Below, piece after piece: positions 20,670-31,098 of a stretch of 64,000 nucleotides of DNA (positions within the stretch are counted from its first letter, which is position 1; the number at the start of each line of letters is the position of its first letter). The notes below the pieces were generated by a model, which was not told where the DNA came from, did no database searches, and was given only the letters and a program-made list of their open reading frames with translations. Origin of the DNA: Dyella flagellata (GTDB taxonomy: Bacteria; Pseudomonadota; Gammaproteobacteria; Xanthomonadales; Rhodanobacteraceae); assembly GCF_030160275.1 (NCBI RefSeq), contig NZ_BSOA01000040.1, forward strand, positions 1-64,000, given 5' to 3'. A program made the position numbers and the translations under genes.

Positions 20670-21635
20670 CTACGGCCGGCGCGCCAGCTCCGGATTTTCC
20701 TTGGTCACCGGCATCAGGTCCTTCTTCGACACGCCCAGCCACAACAGGATCGGGCTGGCCACGAAGATCGACGACAGCGTGCCGACCAGGATGCCGATCA
20801 GCATGGTGATCGCAAAACCGTGCACTGTGGGGCCGCCGAAGAAATACAGCGCGGCCATGGCGATGCCGGTGAACAGAGACGTGATGATGGTTCGCGACAG
20901 CGTGCTGTTGATCGAGCGGTTGAGGACCTCTTCCGGATCGGCCTTGCGCGAGGAACGGAACAGTTCGCGGATACGGTCGAACACCACCACCTTGTCGTTG
21001 ATGGAGTAGCCGATTACCGCCAGCACCGAGGCCAGCACGGTGAGGTCGAATTCGCGCTGCACCAGCGAGATCACGCCCAGCGTCACCAGCGTGTCATGCA
21101 CTTCCGTGAGCAGCGCGGCGATGGCGAAGCGACGTTCGAAACGGATCCACAGGTAGATGCCGATACCGATGATCACGAAGATCGCGGCGGTCACGCCGTC
21201 ACTGCGCAGTTGCTCGCCCACCTGCGGACCGACGTAGTTCTTGCCCGCAATCTTGGCATCCGGACGCCCTGCCTGCAGCGCCTTGGCCACGTCGACGGAG
21301 ATCAGGTCGAGGTTGGGCGACTTGCCTTCCTGTTGGGTGTAGTGATGGTCGTCCTTGGGCTGGAAGCGGATCGACACCTGGCGGGTGCCGCCGACGCTCT
21401 GCACGACGACGTTCTCGATGCCACCCTTGGTCAACGCGCTGCGCACGTCCTCGGTCGCGACTGGGCTGTCGTAGGTGACATCCATGCTCACGCCGCCGGT
21501 GAAGTCCAGGCCGTAGTTCAGGCTGCGCGTGGCAAGCAGCGCAATCGAGGCGATCACCAGCAGCACGGCAATGCCGATGCTGACTTTACGCAGACCCAGG
21601 AAGTGGACGTTGCTGTTGTGGCTGAAAATTTCCAT
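20670..21635 (-). CDS. secF: Protein translocase subunit SecF
   Basis: 321 residues with six predicted transmembrane helices and a periplasmic domain after TM1. RND-type signatures include the GLDFTGG start of the periplasmic loop and SINDKVVVFDRIRE after TM4. With SecD and YajC it forms the proton-driven accessory complex that helps pull exported proteins through SecYEG. Lies 12 nt after secD. Confidence 0.95.
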   Translation of the reverse strand: MEIFSHNSNVHFLGLRKVSIGIAVLLVIASIALLATRSLNYGLDFTGGVSMDVTYDSPVATEDVRSALTKGGIENVVVQSVGGTRQVSIRFQPKDDHHYTQQEGKSPNLDLISVDVAKALQAGRPDAKIAGKNYVGPQVGEQLRSDGVTAAIFVIIGIGIYLWIRFERRFAIAALLTEVHDTLVTLGVISLVQREFDLTVLASVLAVIGYSINDKVVVFDRIRELFRSSRKADPEEVLNRSINSTLSRTIITSLFTGIAMAALYFFGGPTVHGFAITMLIGILVGTLSSIFVASPILLWLGVSKKDLMPVTKENPELARRP

Positions 21636-21647
21636 GCGAGTCTCCGA

Positions 21648-23567
21648 TTACACCGACAGCGTCTTGAGCTTGCGGCCGCCGTGAATTAGCGCGGTGATCG
21701 CGTGGGTAACCGTTACCGAAGTGAACATCGAGGTGAGGATACCGATCAGCAGGGTGACGCCGAAGCCTTTGATTGGCCCGGAGCCCATCGTGGTCAGCGC
21801 CAGCGCGGCGATAAGGTGGGTGACGTTGGCGTCGAGAATGGTGGCCCAGGCTTTTTCATAACCGGCACGGATCGCCGCCAGCGGCGTGGAGCCGTTACGC
21901 AACTCCTCGCGCACGCGTTCGCAGATCAGCACGTTGGCGTCGATCGCCATACCCAGCGTCAGCACGATACCGGCAATGCCCGGCATGGTGAGCGTCACGC
22001 CGATCATCGACATCACCGCCACCAGTACCACCAGGTTGAAGAACAGCGCGATGTCCGCCACCAGGCCAAACAGCTTGTAGTAGATCGCCGCGGCCAGCAG
22101 CACCAGGCCCAAGCCCAGCAGCACCGCCTTCAGGCCCTTGTCGATATTGTCCTGGCCCAGGCTGGGTCCGATCACGCCTTCGGAAACGATATCCATGCGC
22201 GCGGCGAGCGAGCCGCCCTTGAGCATCGTTACCAGGTCCGAAGCGGCCTTCGGGCTGCCCAGACCGGTGGTCTGGAACTTGTTGCTGAACACGCCGTTGA
22301 TGGTGGCGTAGTTGATGACCTGGTAGGTGGTCTTGGGCGTACGCACTTCCTTGCCATCGACGATCTTGGTGTCGGTGGTGTTTTCCACATACACCACAGC
22401 CATCGGCTTGCCGACGTTCTCACGCGTGAAGTCGAGCATCTTGGAGGCGCCCACCGAATTCAACGTCACGTTGACGCTCGGCGAACCCGTCTGCTGATCG
22501 GTGCCGGAGGAGGCATCCGCCAGCTCGTCGCCGCTGGCGATGATGTTCTTGCTGACCAGGTAGGCGATCGTATTTTCCGCGTTGTAGTAAAGATGGGCAT
22601 CCGGCGGAATATTGCCGCTGTGGACAGCATCAGCCACGGTCTGGTCACCCATCCAGTCCCTGCCGTTGAAGCGTGCTTCGCCCAGCCCTGCCACGTATTG
22701 CAGGGTGGCGGTGGCACCGATCACTTTCTTCGCCTCGGCCGGATCCTGCACGCCCGCCAGTTCCACCGAGATGTGGTCCTCGCCTTGCGCCTGGATCACC
22801 GGTTCGGACACGCCCAGCGCATTGATGCGATTACCCAGCGTGGTGAGGTTCTGGCGAATCGCGCTGACCTGCAGGTCATGCAGCTTGTTCGGCTTGATGA
22901 CCGCATTGAGCACGAAGCGGTCACCGGTGCTCTGGCCGTCCGTAACCGCCAGATCGGTGTATTCGGTGGCGATCGCGTCGCTGGCCGCCGTGCGGTCTGC
23001 TTGAGAGCCCGTGACGACGATGACGCCCTGGCCGCGCGTAGCATTGCGCGTCACCGAAATGAACGAGATCTTCTTGTCCTTCAGCAGGGCGGTAATGTCC
23101 TGCGTATAGCGGTTTTCCTGGCGATCGATGATGTCGTTCTGGTCGACCGCCATCAGGAAGCGCACGCCACCCTGCAGGTCCAAGCCCAATGGCATGGCAC
23201 GGCCACCGATCACGCCCAGCCAGCGAGGCACCGTGGACTCCAGGTTGAAGCCGACATTGTAGTTCTCGCCCAAGGCCGCCTTCAGCGCATCCGCCGCGCT
23301 CTTCTGCAGATCGCCGTTGGCGAAGCCCACGACGATGTAGTCGCCGCGATTGGGATCGTGCTTGAGGCTTTCGTCGACATACGACAGCTTGGCCGCCTGC
23401 AGCGCGGAGATGACCTTCTGCTGCACCGTCGGATCGAGGGACGTGCCCTGGGCCGGCGTGACCTGCACGGCCTGCAGTGGCGGATAGGCGTTCGGCAATG
23501 CGTACAGGATGCCCAGCACCAGTACGACGGCTACCAGAAAGTATTTCCAGCGTGGAAAATCACTCAT
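21648..23567 (-). CDS. secD: Protein translocase subunit SecD
   Basis: About 639 residues from the ATG at 23567 (MSDFPRWKYF), matching the family's short N-terminus before TM1; two upstream in-frame ATGs (23576, 23597) are alternatives. Large periplasmic P1 domain after TM1, then five more helices with LDLQGGVRFLM and the AIDANVLICERVREE motif. Works with SecF downstream. Confidence 0.95.
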   Translation of the reverse strand: MSDFPRWKYFLVAVVLVLGILYALPNAYPPLQAVQVTPAQGTSLDPTVQQKVISALQAAKLSYVDESLKHDPNRGDYIVVGFANGDLQKSAADALKAALGENYNVGFNLESTVPRWLGVIGGRAMPLGLDLQGGVRFLMAVDQNDIIDRQENRYTQDITALLKDKKISFISVTRNATRGQGVIVVTGSQADRTAASDAIATEYTDLAVTDGQSTGDRFVLNAVIKPNKLHDLQVSAIRQNLTTLGNRINALGVSEPVIQAQGEDHISVELAGVQDPAEAKKVIGATATLQYVAGLGEARFNGRDWMGDQTVADAVHSGNIPPDAHLYYNAENTIAYLVSKNIIASGDELADASSGTDQQTGSPSVNVTLNSVGASKMLDFTRENVGKPMAVVYVENTTDTKIVDGKEVRTPKTTYQVINYATINGVFSNKFQTTGLGSPKAASDLVTMLKGGSLAARMDIVSEGVIGPSLGQDNIDKGLKAVLLGLGLVLLAAAIYYKLFGLVADIALFFNLVVLVAVMSMIGVTLTMPGIAGIVLTLGMAIDANVLICERVREELRNGSTPLAAIRAGYEKAWATILDANVTHLIAALALTTMGSGPIKGFGVTLLIGILTSMFTSVTVTHAITALIHGGRKLKTLSV

Positions 23568-23645
23568 GCCTTGCATCCGAATGAACCGCGGCAGCATGGC
23601 CGCGGGTAGCTTGATGGACTAAAAGAAAGGAACCGGGCGCCGCGA

Positions 23646-23975
23646 TCAGGACGACTTCAACGTGCCCTTGGGCAGCACCTGCTGTACCGCCCCCTTTTGC
23701 AGCTTGATCTTCACGTTCGGCGCGATCTCGACCGTGATGAAGGTTTCGCCCACGTCATCGACGCGGCCGGCGATGCCGCCGTTGGTGACCACTTCGTCGC
23801 CCTTGGCCAGGCTCGACATCATCTGGCGGTGTTCCTTCTGCCGCTTCATCTGCGGGCGGATCATCATGAAATACATCAGGCCGAACAGCACGATCATCAT
23901 GATCAGCATGGAGATGCCGCCATTGGCCGATCCTGGCGCTGCCTGCGCCAGCACGAAAGTCGTCGGAAAGTTCAT
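23646..23975 (-). CDS. yajC: Preprotein translocase subunit YajC
   Basis: About 109 residues from the ATG at 23975, which has GGGA at 7-nt spacing. One N-terminal transmembrane helix (ISMLIMMIVLFGLMYFMMIRP) followed by a small basic cytoplasmic domain with MSSLAKGDEVVTNGGIAGRV. First gene of the yajC-secD-secF unit. Confidence 0.92.
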   Translation of the reverse strand: MNFPTTFVLAQAAPGSANGGISMLIMMIVLFGLMYFMMIRPQMKRQKEHRQMMSSLAKGDEVVTNGGIAGRVDDVGETFITVEIAPNVKIKLQKGAVQQVLPKGTLKSS

Positions 23976-24230
23976 CAGCTTATCCCGCAAGTTGTGGCTG
24001 CGACTGGAGTTTTTGCCGCAAGCCCAATAAAAGACATCGGATTATGCCATGAGTACGGCTTTTTGCGTTCGCCCCTGATTCCCTCCGGGGGGAAGCCAGG
24101 GACCAGGAGTACCCCGCCGTACACGTGCCCATTGGTCCTTGAAATGGCTTAAAAGTTCGCCCCTGTATCCCTTTGGGCGAGCCTGCCCCCCCCCCCTCAC
24201 CCCAGCCCTCTCCCCAAAGGGGAGAGGCGG
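23976..24230. other. Gap between tgt and yajC with hairpin and C tract
   Basis: No gene. Contains an 11-bp run of C at 24188-24198 and a 9-bp hairpin CCTCTCCCC/GGGGAGAGG at 24209-24229, just after the tgt stop. The rest shows no recognisable feature. Confidence 0.5.
24209..24229. repeat. CCTCTCCCC/GGGGAGAGG hairpin
   Basis: Perfect 9-bp stem with an AAA loop, one nt from the tgt stop. Related stems occur at 25383-25399, 47731-47750 and 62274-62298. Could serve as a terminator or mRNA 3' stabiliser; no U tract follows on the tgt strand. Confidence 0.5.
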
Positions 24231-26448
<2,218 letters not shown>

Positions 26449-26497
26449 GGGGAACGCTGCCTTGGAATGGCGCATTATCGCGCAAACGCGAACGCAA

Positions 26498-26562
26498 GTA
26501 GGCTAGGATGGAATCCCAGCTTCGGAACTCCCAAGAAAGCTGGGATTATCATCCCAGCCTAC
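26498..26562. repeat. Paired GCTGGGAT palindromes (REP-like)
   Basis: Two dyads back to back: GTAGGCTAGGATG-GAATCCCAGC and AGCTGGGATTATC-ATCCCAGCCTAC. The outer ends GTAGGCT and AGCCTAC are also complementary, so the whole can fold into one long hairpin. Located between rtcB and queA. Confidence 0.6.
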
Positions 26563-26568
26563 GTGGCT

Positions 26569-27801
26569 TCAACCTTTCACGCAGAGCACCTGGCGCAGCG
26601 TATGCACCACCTCCACCAGGTCCGTCTGCGCCGCCATCACCGCATCGATCGACTTGTACGCCGCCGGCGACTCATCGATCACGCCCGCATCCTTGCGGCA
26701 TTCCACATGCGCCGTGGCGGCACGGTGCTGCGACAAGGTGATGTTCTGGCGGGCAGCCGTACGGCTCATCACACGTCCGGCACCGTGGCTGCAGCTATGG
26801 AAGCTTTCAGGGTTGCCCTTGCCCCGCACGATGTAACTGCGCGTACCCATGCTGCCCGGAATGATGCCCAGCTCGCCTTCCCTGGCACTCACCGCACCTT
26901 TGCGCGTAACCAGCAGCGATTCGCCTCCGTGCGTCTCACGCTGCACATAGTTGTGATGGCAATTCACAGCCTGCTTCTCCAACTGAAACTTCGGCAGGCG
27001 GTGGCGCATTTCATCCAGCACGCGCGCCATCATCGCTTCACGATTGTGCCGCGCGTAGTCCTGTGCCCAGGACACGGCTTCCACGTAATCGTCGAACAAC
27101 GGCTCGCCCTCCATGAAGAAGGCCAGGTCCTTGTCCGGCAGCTGGAAGCCGAGCACGCGATACGCCAGTTGCTCGCGAGCACGTTCGATGAAGTACGTGC
27201 CGATCAGGTTGCCGGTGCCGCGTGAGCCGGAGTGCAACATCACCCATACCGCATCCGTCTCGTCGAGGCAGAGCTCGATGAAGTGATTGCCGCCGCCGAG
27301 CGTGCCGAGCTGCCGGTCGAGCTTGTCGATGCGAATGCCGCGATGCTTGACCTTGATCGCTTCCAGGCGCTCGAACAAGCCCGACGCACCCAGGCGCGAT
27401 TCGACGCTACCCGGCACACGGTGGTGATCACCTCCGCGCCCGTTGCCCACCGGCACGCCGCGCTCGATGCTCGAACGCAGCTGCGCCAGGCTGTCTGGCA
27501 GGTCTTTCGCGCGCAGCGTAGTACGCACCGCGGCCATGCCGCAGCCGATGTCTACACCCACCGCTGCCGGAATGATCGCGCCACGCGTGGGCACGACCGA
27601 ACCCACGGTTGCGCCCTTGCCAAGGTGCACGTCTGGCATCACGGCCACCCACGGGCCAACAAACGGCAGTGCGGCGATGTTCTGCAGTTGGCGATGCGCC
27701 TGTTCTTCAAGCGGCACACCGCGCACCCAGCCTTTTATCGGCGTGGCGCTGCCTTCGGCATGCAGCAGTTCGTAATGAGTTTGCGTTTCCATATTTGTCA
27801 T
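26569..27801 (-). CDS. rtcB: RtcB-family RNA ligase
   Basis: 410 residues, the length of the shorter bacterial RtcB type. Metal-binding and catalytic elements: MPDVHLGKGATVGS, GVDIGCGM with the metal cysteine, LGTLGGGNHFIE, HSGSRGTG, and SCSHGAGR containing the histidine that is guanylylated. It joins 2',3'-cyclic phosphate or 3'-phosphate ends to 5'-OH ends with GTP. Start could be nine nt later (27792). Follows the slipin gene by 42 nt, so the two probably share a transcript; no rtcA or RtcR is in the window. Confidence 0.93.
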   Translation of the reverse strand: MTNMETQTHYELLHAEGSATPIKGWVRGVPLEEQAHRQLQNIAALPFVGPWVAVMPDVHLGKGATVGSVVPTRGAIIPAAVGVDIGCGMAAVRTTLRAKDLPDSLAQLRSSIERGVPVGNGRGGDHHRVPGSVESRLGASGLFERLEAIKVKHRGIRIDKLDRQLGTLGGGNHFIELCLDETDAVWVMLHSGSRGTGNLIGTYFIERAREQLAYRVLGFQLPDKDLAFFMEGEPLFDDYVEAVSWAQDYARHNREAMMARVLDEMRHRLPKFQLEKQAVNCHHNYVQRETHGGESLLVTRKGAVSAREGELGIIPGSMGTRSYIVRGKGNPESFHSCSHGAGRVMSRTAARQNITLSQHRAATAHVECRKDAGVIDESPAAYKSIDAVMAAQTDLVEVVHTLRQVLCVKG

Positions 27802-27843
27802 CCATCAGGATCGGCATGGCACTTCCTTCTGCCATGCCGAATT

Positions 27844-28968
27844 TTACTGCTTGAGACTCACAAGCTGCGTCAGCACGCCGTCCAGGCCACCGAACACGGT
27901 GAGCTTGTCGATCTTTTCGGTGACCTTCTCCAACGCCTCCAACTCTTTTAGACGCATCAGGGTCGGGCTTTCCTCGATCAGCTTGGCTGTATTGAGGAGG
28001 GAACGCGTTGCGTTCGCCTCCTCGCGGCGACGGATCACGTTGGCCTGCGCCGCCTTCTCCGCCTGCACCACGCTGTTAAGGATCTCCTTCATCTCGCCCG
28101 GCAAGATCACGTCCTTCACGCCGACACCAAGCACCTCCAGACCCAAGTCGCTCACGCGACCGTGCACGTACGCGAAAATGTCTGCATCCAGCGAAGCCTT
28201 GTCGCCGAGCAACTCGTCCAGCGTCTTGACGGAAACCGCCTTGCGCAGGCCGTACTGCAGCTCGCGGTACAGGTAGTCGCCGTACTTGGCGACCTTGGTA
28301 CGCGCGGCGACCGGATCGACCACACGCACGCTTGCCGCCAGGTTCACACGCAGGCTTACCTTGTCACGCGTCAACAACTCCTGGCCAGACACCTCGACGG
28401 ACTGCACGCGCAAGTCGGTCACCTCGGCCGCGACATTCTTGCGGAAGTTCCAGAACGCGTAGGCGCCCGGCGTCAACGCACGCACCAGCTTGCCATCGAC
28501 GAACAATAGGCCCGTGGACTCCACCGGCACGTCGACCGTCACCGCCACCTTGGACAGCACGCCGAGCTGGCGCAAGCGCGCCACCACATTGGCATCGATC
28601 GCCAGCGATTCGGACAGCCATACCAGCTGCACTTCGATTTGTACCAAGGCATGCCAGTACAGCTTGCGCGTACCCGGCGCCAGCACGTCCTCGAGCTTAC
28701 CGTTCTTCAGCACCAGGCCGACCTGGTCGGTACCCACGTCGGCAACCAGGAAGTGTTTGGCAAGCTCGTTGTCCGTGGATGCCATCAGCACTTCAGCGTC
28801 GTTGCCACTGTATTCCGGACGCGCGACGTTGTGCACGACCACGGCGATGCGGCCGAACGGGTCGAAGTAGCGATACACGCCGGCCGTCAACACGGCCTGC
28901 ACTCGACGGTTGCGATATAGCAAACCGCGCTCGCCGTCGCCGATCACGATTTGCTTGATCCATGACAT
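27844..28968 (-). CDS. Slipin (stomatin/SPFH family) protein
   Basis: 374 residues from the ATG at 28968, with AAGGAG at 7-nt spacing; the open upstream part lacks an SD. An SPFH/band-7 domain occupies about residues 165-320, followed by a helical Ala/Glu-rich stretch (QAEKAAQANVIRRREEANATRS) typical of slipin oligomerisation. The N-terminal 160 residues look like a duplicated beta domain rather than a membrane anchor. Adjacent to rtcB; slipin genes recur in bacterial RNA-repair operons, so a role with RtcB is plausible but not shown. Confidence 0.85.
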   Translation of the reverse strand: MSWIKQIVIGDGERGLLYRNRRVQAVLTAGVYRYFDPFGRIAVVVHNVARPEYSGNDAEVLMASTDNELAKHFLVADVGTDQVGLVLKNGKLEDVLAPGTRKLYWHALVQIEVQLVWLSESLAIDANVVARLRQLGVLSKVAVTVDVPVESTGLLFVDGKLVRALTPGAYAFWNFRKNVAAEVTDLRVQSVEVSGQELLTRDKVSLRVNLAASVRVVDPVAARTKVAKYGDYLYRELQYGLRKAVSVKTLDELLGDKASLDADIFAYVHGRVSDLGLEVLGVGVKDVILPGEMKEILNSVVQAEKAAQANVIRRREEANATRSLLNTAKLIEESPTLMRLKELEALEKVTEKIDKLTVFGGLDGVLTQLVSLKQ

Positions 28969-29355
28969 GGGAATACTCCTTTTCGTTTCCCGACCACCGG
29001 TCCACCTGGATAATCCGTCACGCCGGCGGACCTTTAATGCGTGACGGTTGCTTTCAAAATCACGAACGCACTGCACCCTCCCGCTCGGGATAACCGGTGC
29101 TCAAGCATTCGGCACGGAAGAAAAAAGTGAAAACGCCTCTTTACGCATAGAGGACGGGATAATCGCGCCTTGCATGAGGAGACCATCGTTTCCATGCACC
29201 CGCCGGCGTACCGCCTACGCTGCATTTTCACGACCATCCGCCCAGGCTTGGGACGGAAATCCGATCCTGTACCCGCTGCGCGAACTGACTCGTCACCTTC
29301 CCTGGTGATGCATCAGTCAACGCACGAGGCATTTCCTGTGGAAGGGCTTTCGCCC
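28969..29355. other. Gap upstream of the slipin gene
   Basis: No gene. Carries a 9-bp inverted repeat CCGTCACGC (29015-29023)/GCGTGACGG (29039-29047), 50-80 nt before the slipin start, a candidate operator. At 29343-29356 the small hairpin AGGGC-TTTC-GCCCT sits directly 3' of the tRNA-like genes. Confidence 0.45.
29015..29047. promoter_or_regulatory. 9-bp inverted repeat upstream of slipin-rtcB
   Basis: CCGTCACGC and GCGTGACGG separated by 15 nt. Position just upstream of the slipin-rtcB start suggests an operator or a leader hairpin; the binding protein is unknown. Confidence 0.4.
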
Positions 29356-29427
29356 TGGCTGGAGCGGGAATCGAACCCGCAACAATCGGATTGTTAGTCC
29401 GATGCTCTAACCGATTGAGCTATCCAT
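29356..29427 (-). tRNA. tRNA-like sequence with anticodon AAC and broken acceptor stem
   Basis: D arm (GCTC..GAGC), anticodon arm TCGGA-CTAACAA-TCCGA, and T arm GCGGG-TTCGATT-CCCGC all pair. The loop has U33 and anticodon AAC (Val, GUU), which is unusual in bacteria. The acceptor is defective: 5' CAATGGA against 3' TCCAGCC pairs in only four positions, and its 5' end overlaps the CCA of the neighbouring tRNA-like gene. Probably a degenerate tRNA or one unit of a packed tRNA array. Confidence 0.55.
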
Positions 29428-29503
29428 TGGTGCGACGTACCGGATTCGAACCGGTCGCCAACGGCATCATGAGCCGTTGCTCTACCTTCTGAGCTAACGT
29501 CGA
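29428..29503 (-). tRNA. tRNA-like sequence with shifted anticodon (CAT/ATG)
   Basis: 76 nt with an encoded CCA. Acceptor 5' TCGACGT against ACGTCGC pairs six of seven; D arm GCTC/GAGC; T arm ACCGG-TTCGAAT-CCGGT. The anticodon arm ACGGC-TCATGAT-GCCGT puts ATG at positions 34-36 and C at 33, whereas an elongator-Met CAT is displaced by one base. The identity (Met or His) cannot be assigned and function is doubtful. Confidence 0.6.
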
Positions 29504-29526
29504 TGGTCGCAACACCCGCGCACAAG

Positions 29527-29649
29527 CTTCGGCATACGCCGAAGGCAAAGCCCAGCGCACCGGATGGGCTTATGAACCCATACCGCTGAAGCCTGCCGAT
29601 GGAATGCTGCGTATTGCCGACCGTTTCCAATCGGCAATTCGTTTGGGCT
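29527..29649. other. Hairpin-rich stretch before the cloverleaf element
   Basis: Three small stems: CTTCGGC/GCCGAAG (29527-29544), GCCCA/TGGGC (about 29550-29569) and TTGCCGA/TCGGCAA (about 29616-29639). No coding frame. It links the tRNA-like pair to the structured element and may belong to it. Confidence 0.35.
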
Positions 29650-29978
29650 AGGGATGCTCTGATCTATTCCACGTGCCCGGCATGACGTCCAGAAGGCCCG
29701 CAGGGCGTGCCGCGCGGCACAGGGCAGACTGGCCGTCTGTTCAAGCCGCGGGGCACGCCCTGCGGGCCTTCTGGACGTCACCCCGTCTTTAATTTCAAAA
29801 TGTTGGGGCCGCACTGTATGCGCGCCTCGCAGCGACCCAGCGTCTAGACAGACGGCCATGCCTTCCTCGCTCCTCAAACCAGGCACGTCCCTGTGCCTTC
29901 CCCGCGTGCGCCACTGGGTCGCTGCGAGGCGCGCATACAGTGCGGTGACGGGTACGTGGAATAGATCAGAGCATCCCT
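29650..29978. mobile_element. 329-bp cloverleaf element of nested inverted repeats
   Basis: Outer 30-bp arms at 29650-29679 and 29949-29978 are complementary at 29 of 30 positions. Inside are two perfect long hairpins: 28-bp arms at 29684-29711 and 29752-29779, and 32-bp arms at 29809-29840 and 29914-29945. Each loop contains a further small stem (CAGAC/GTCTG at 29725-29739; AGGCAC/GTGCCT at 29881-29898). A single strand would fold into a three-way cloverleaf. No coding frame. Candidate non-autonomous mobile or REP-derived element. A 13-nt match to its right tip occurs at 63603-63615. Confidence 0.6.
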
Positions 29979-30018
29979 GACGCCCTAATGCATGAAACCC
30001 GTTCTCGCGCCACCCACA

Positions 30019-30098
30019 CCGAAGCACCCAGGTGCAGCGCACATGCGCCTGAAGCAGCCGCGCCCTTGGCCACGGCGCCAACTCGCACCGGGTGCTTC
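30019..30098. repeat. Imperfect long hairpin GAAGCACCC..GGGTGCTTC
   Basis: Arms reading GAAGCACCCGGTGC and GCACCTGGGTGCTTC (minus strand) enclose about 50 nt rich in GC. Located between the orphan attenuator and the cloverleaf element; may be a further structural repeat. Confidence 0.4.
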
Positions 30099-30167
30099 AG
30101 GGCGGAAGAACTCTTCCGTGGACCGGATTCACGATGGTTTTTCGCATGAAAATCCCTTGCAAACGCC

Positions 30168-30206
30168 AAAAACAAAACGCCCCCGGGATAGTGACCCGAG
30201 GGCGTT
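30168..30206 (-). terminator. Attenuator-type terminator of the orphan leader unit
   Basis: Minus-strand stem of 12 pairs (30195-30206 with 30176-30187, one G-T), 7-nt loop, then TTTTG and five T. An upstream segment (30214-30220, CCCGAGG) can pair with its 5' arm, and that segment's neighbour can in turn pair with 30233-30241. This gives the 1:2, 2:3 and 3:4 alternatives typical of attenuators. Confidence 0.6.
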
Positions 30207-30255
30207 CGCGTTGCCTCGGGAGATCGGGGTGACCGATCTCCGCGAGCGGAATCGG

Positions 30256-30360
30256 TCAATCAGTAAGAACTTTGGGCAGATGCCGTTCGCCGCGCACGCA
30301 TGGCAGCACATCGCGAGCATGGCGCGACGGCAAACCGAAATGTGCGAAGTGATACAGCAT
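30256..30360 (-). CDS. Putative 34-residue leader peptide
   Basis: ATG at 30360 with GAGGG at 6-nt spacing, ending 14 nt before the first attenuator stem. The peptide contains four His and two Phe but no run of one amino acid. It is not recognised. Position between a good promoter and an attenuator-like hairpin suggests a leader peptide of a transcription unit whose structural gene is missing or very short. Confidence 0.4.
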   Translation of the reverse strand: MLYHFAHFGLPSRHARDVLPCVRGERHLPKVLTD

Positions 30361-30404
30361 GACAAACCCTCGAATAAACTCGCCGACATGGGCGAAGGAC
30401 GCGA

Positions 30405-30433
30405 ACATTACGTGAGCTTTATTTTTAATGCAA
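30405..30433 (-). promoter_or_regulatory. Sigma-70 promoter of the orphan leader unit
   Basis: Minus strand TTGCAT (30428-30433), 17-bp A/T-rich spacer, TAATGT (30405-30410). It precedes the 34-codon ORF by about 45 nt. Confidence 0.6.
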
Positions 30434-30495
30434 GCGCTTTTTAGCTAGGAATATTTCCTAATCTTCGAATGATTTTCATAATCACCCGCGACGCG

Positions 30496-31098
30496 TCAAA
30501 GCCATCCCTTCTGCCGTGCCAGCCGATACGCCTCGATGCGATTGGCCGTGCCCAATTTGCCGATCGCCTCGGATAGATAATTGCGCACCGTCCCATGCGA
30601 GAGATTGAGCTTGGTGGCGATATCGCTGGCGGACTGTCCTTCGCCGGCAAGACGCAGCACCTGCCGTTCGCGATCATTCAACGGATCGGCTTCCGACCAG
30701 GCCTCCAACGCAAGCTGCGGATCGATCGAGCGACCGCCACGATGCACGATGCGCAAAGCCTCGGCGAGATTCTCCGCCGGCGCGTCTTTCAGCAGGTAAC
30801 CCGATACGCCGGCATCCAGCGCGCGCCGAAGAAAGCCAGGGCGCGCGAAGGTGGTAACGATGATGCATTTCACCGGCAGCTCCTGCCGGTGAATGCGTTG
30901 CGCCAGTTCCAGGCCGGTAAGGCCGGGCATTTCGATGTCGGTGACCAGCACATCCGGCTTCAATCGCTGCACTTCGCGCCAGGCCGTTTCGCCGTCGGCA
31001 GCCGAGCCCAGCACTTCTATATCCGATTCGAGATTGAGCAGCGCCGACAGCGCTCCGCGCACCATGGCCTGATCTTCGGCGAGCAACACACGAATCAT
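30496..31098 (-). CDS. NarL/LuxR-type response regulator (DesR-like)
   Basis: 200 residues. Receiver domain with acidic pair E8-D9, phospho-acceptor D54 (VLVTDIEMPG), T82 region and K104. A C-terminal LuxR helix-turn-helix follows (LNDRERQVLRLAGEGQSASDIATKLNLSHGTVRNYLSEAIGKL). Start overlaps the kinase stop (ATGA). Partner of the DesK-like kinase and probably controls the ABC exporter genes upstream in the same operon. Confidence 0.93.
   Translation of the reverse strand: MIRVLLAEDQAMVRGALSALLNLESDIEVLGSAADGETAWREVQRLKPDVLVTDIEMPGLTGLELAQRIHRQELPVKCIIVTTFARPGFLRRALDAGVSGYLLKDAPAENLAEALRIVHRGGRSIDPQLALEAWSEADPLNDRERQVLRLAGEGQSASDIATKLNLSHGTVRNYLSEAIGKLGTANRIEAYRLARQKGWL

Noticed and set aside
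21702-23609. 635-codon plus-strand open frame
   Set aside because: Antisense to secD; His/Gln/Arg-rich composition caused by high GC, with no family resemblance.
29966-30259. 97-codon minus frame across the cloverleaf edge and orphan attenuator
   Set aside because: Overlaps terminator stems and repeat arms; no SD or family signature.
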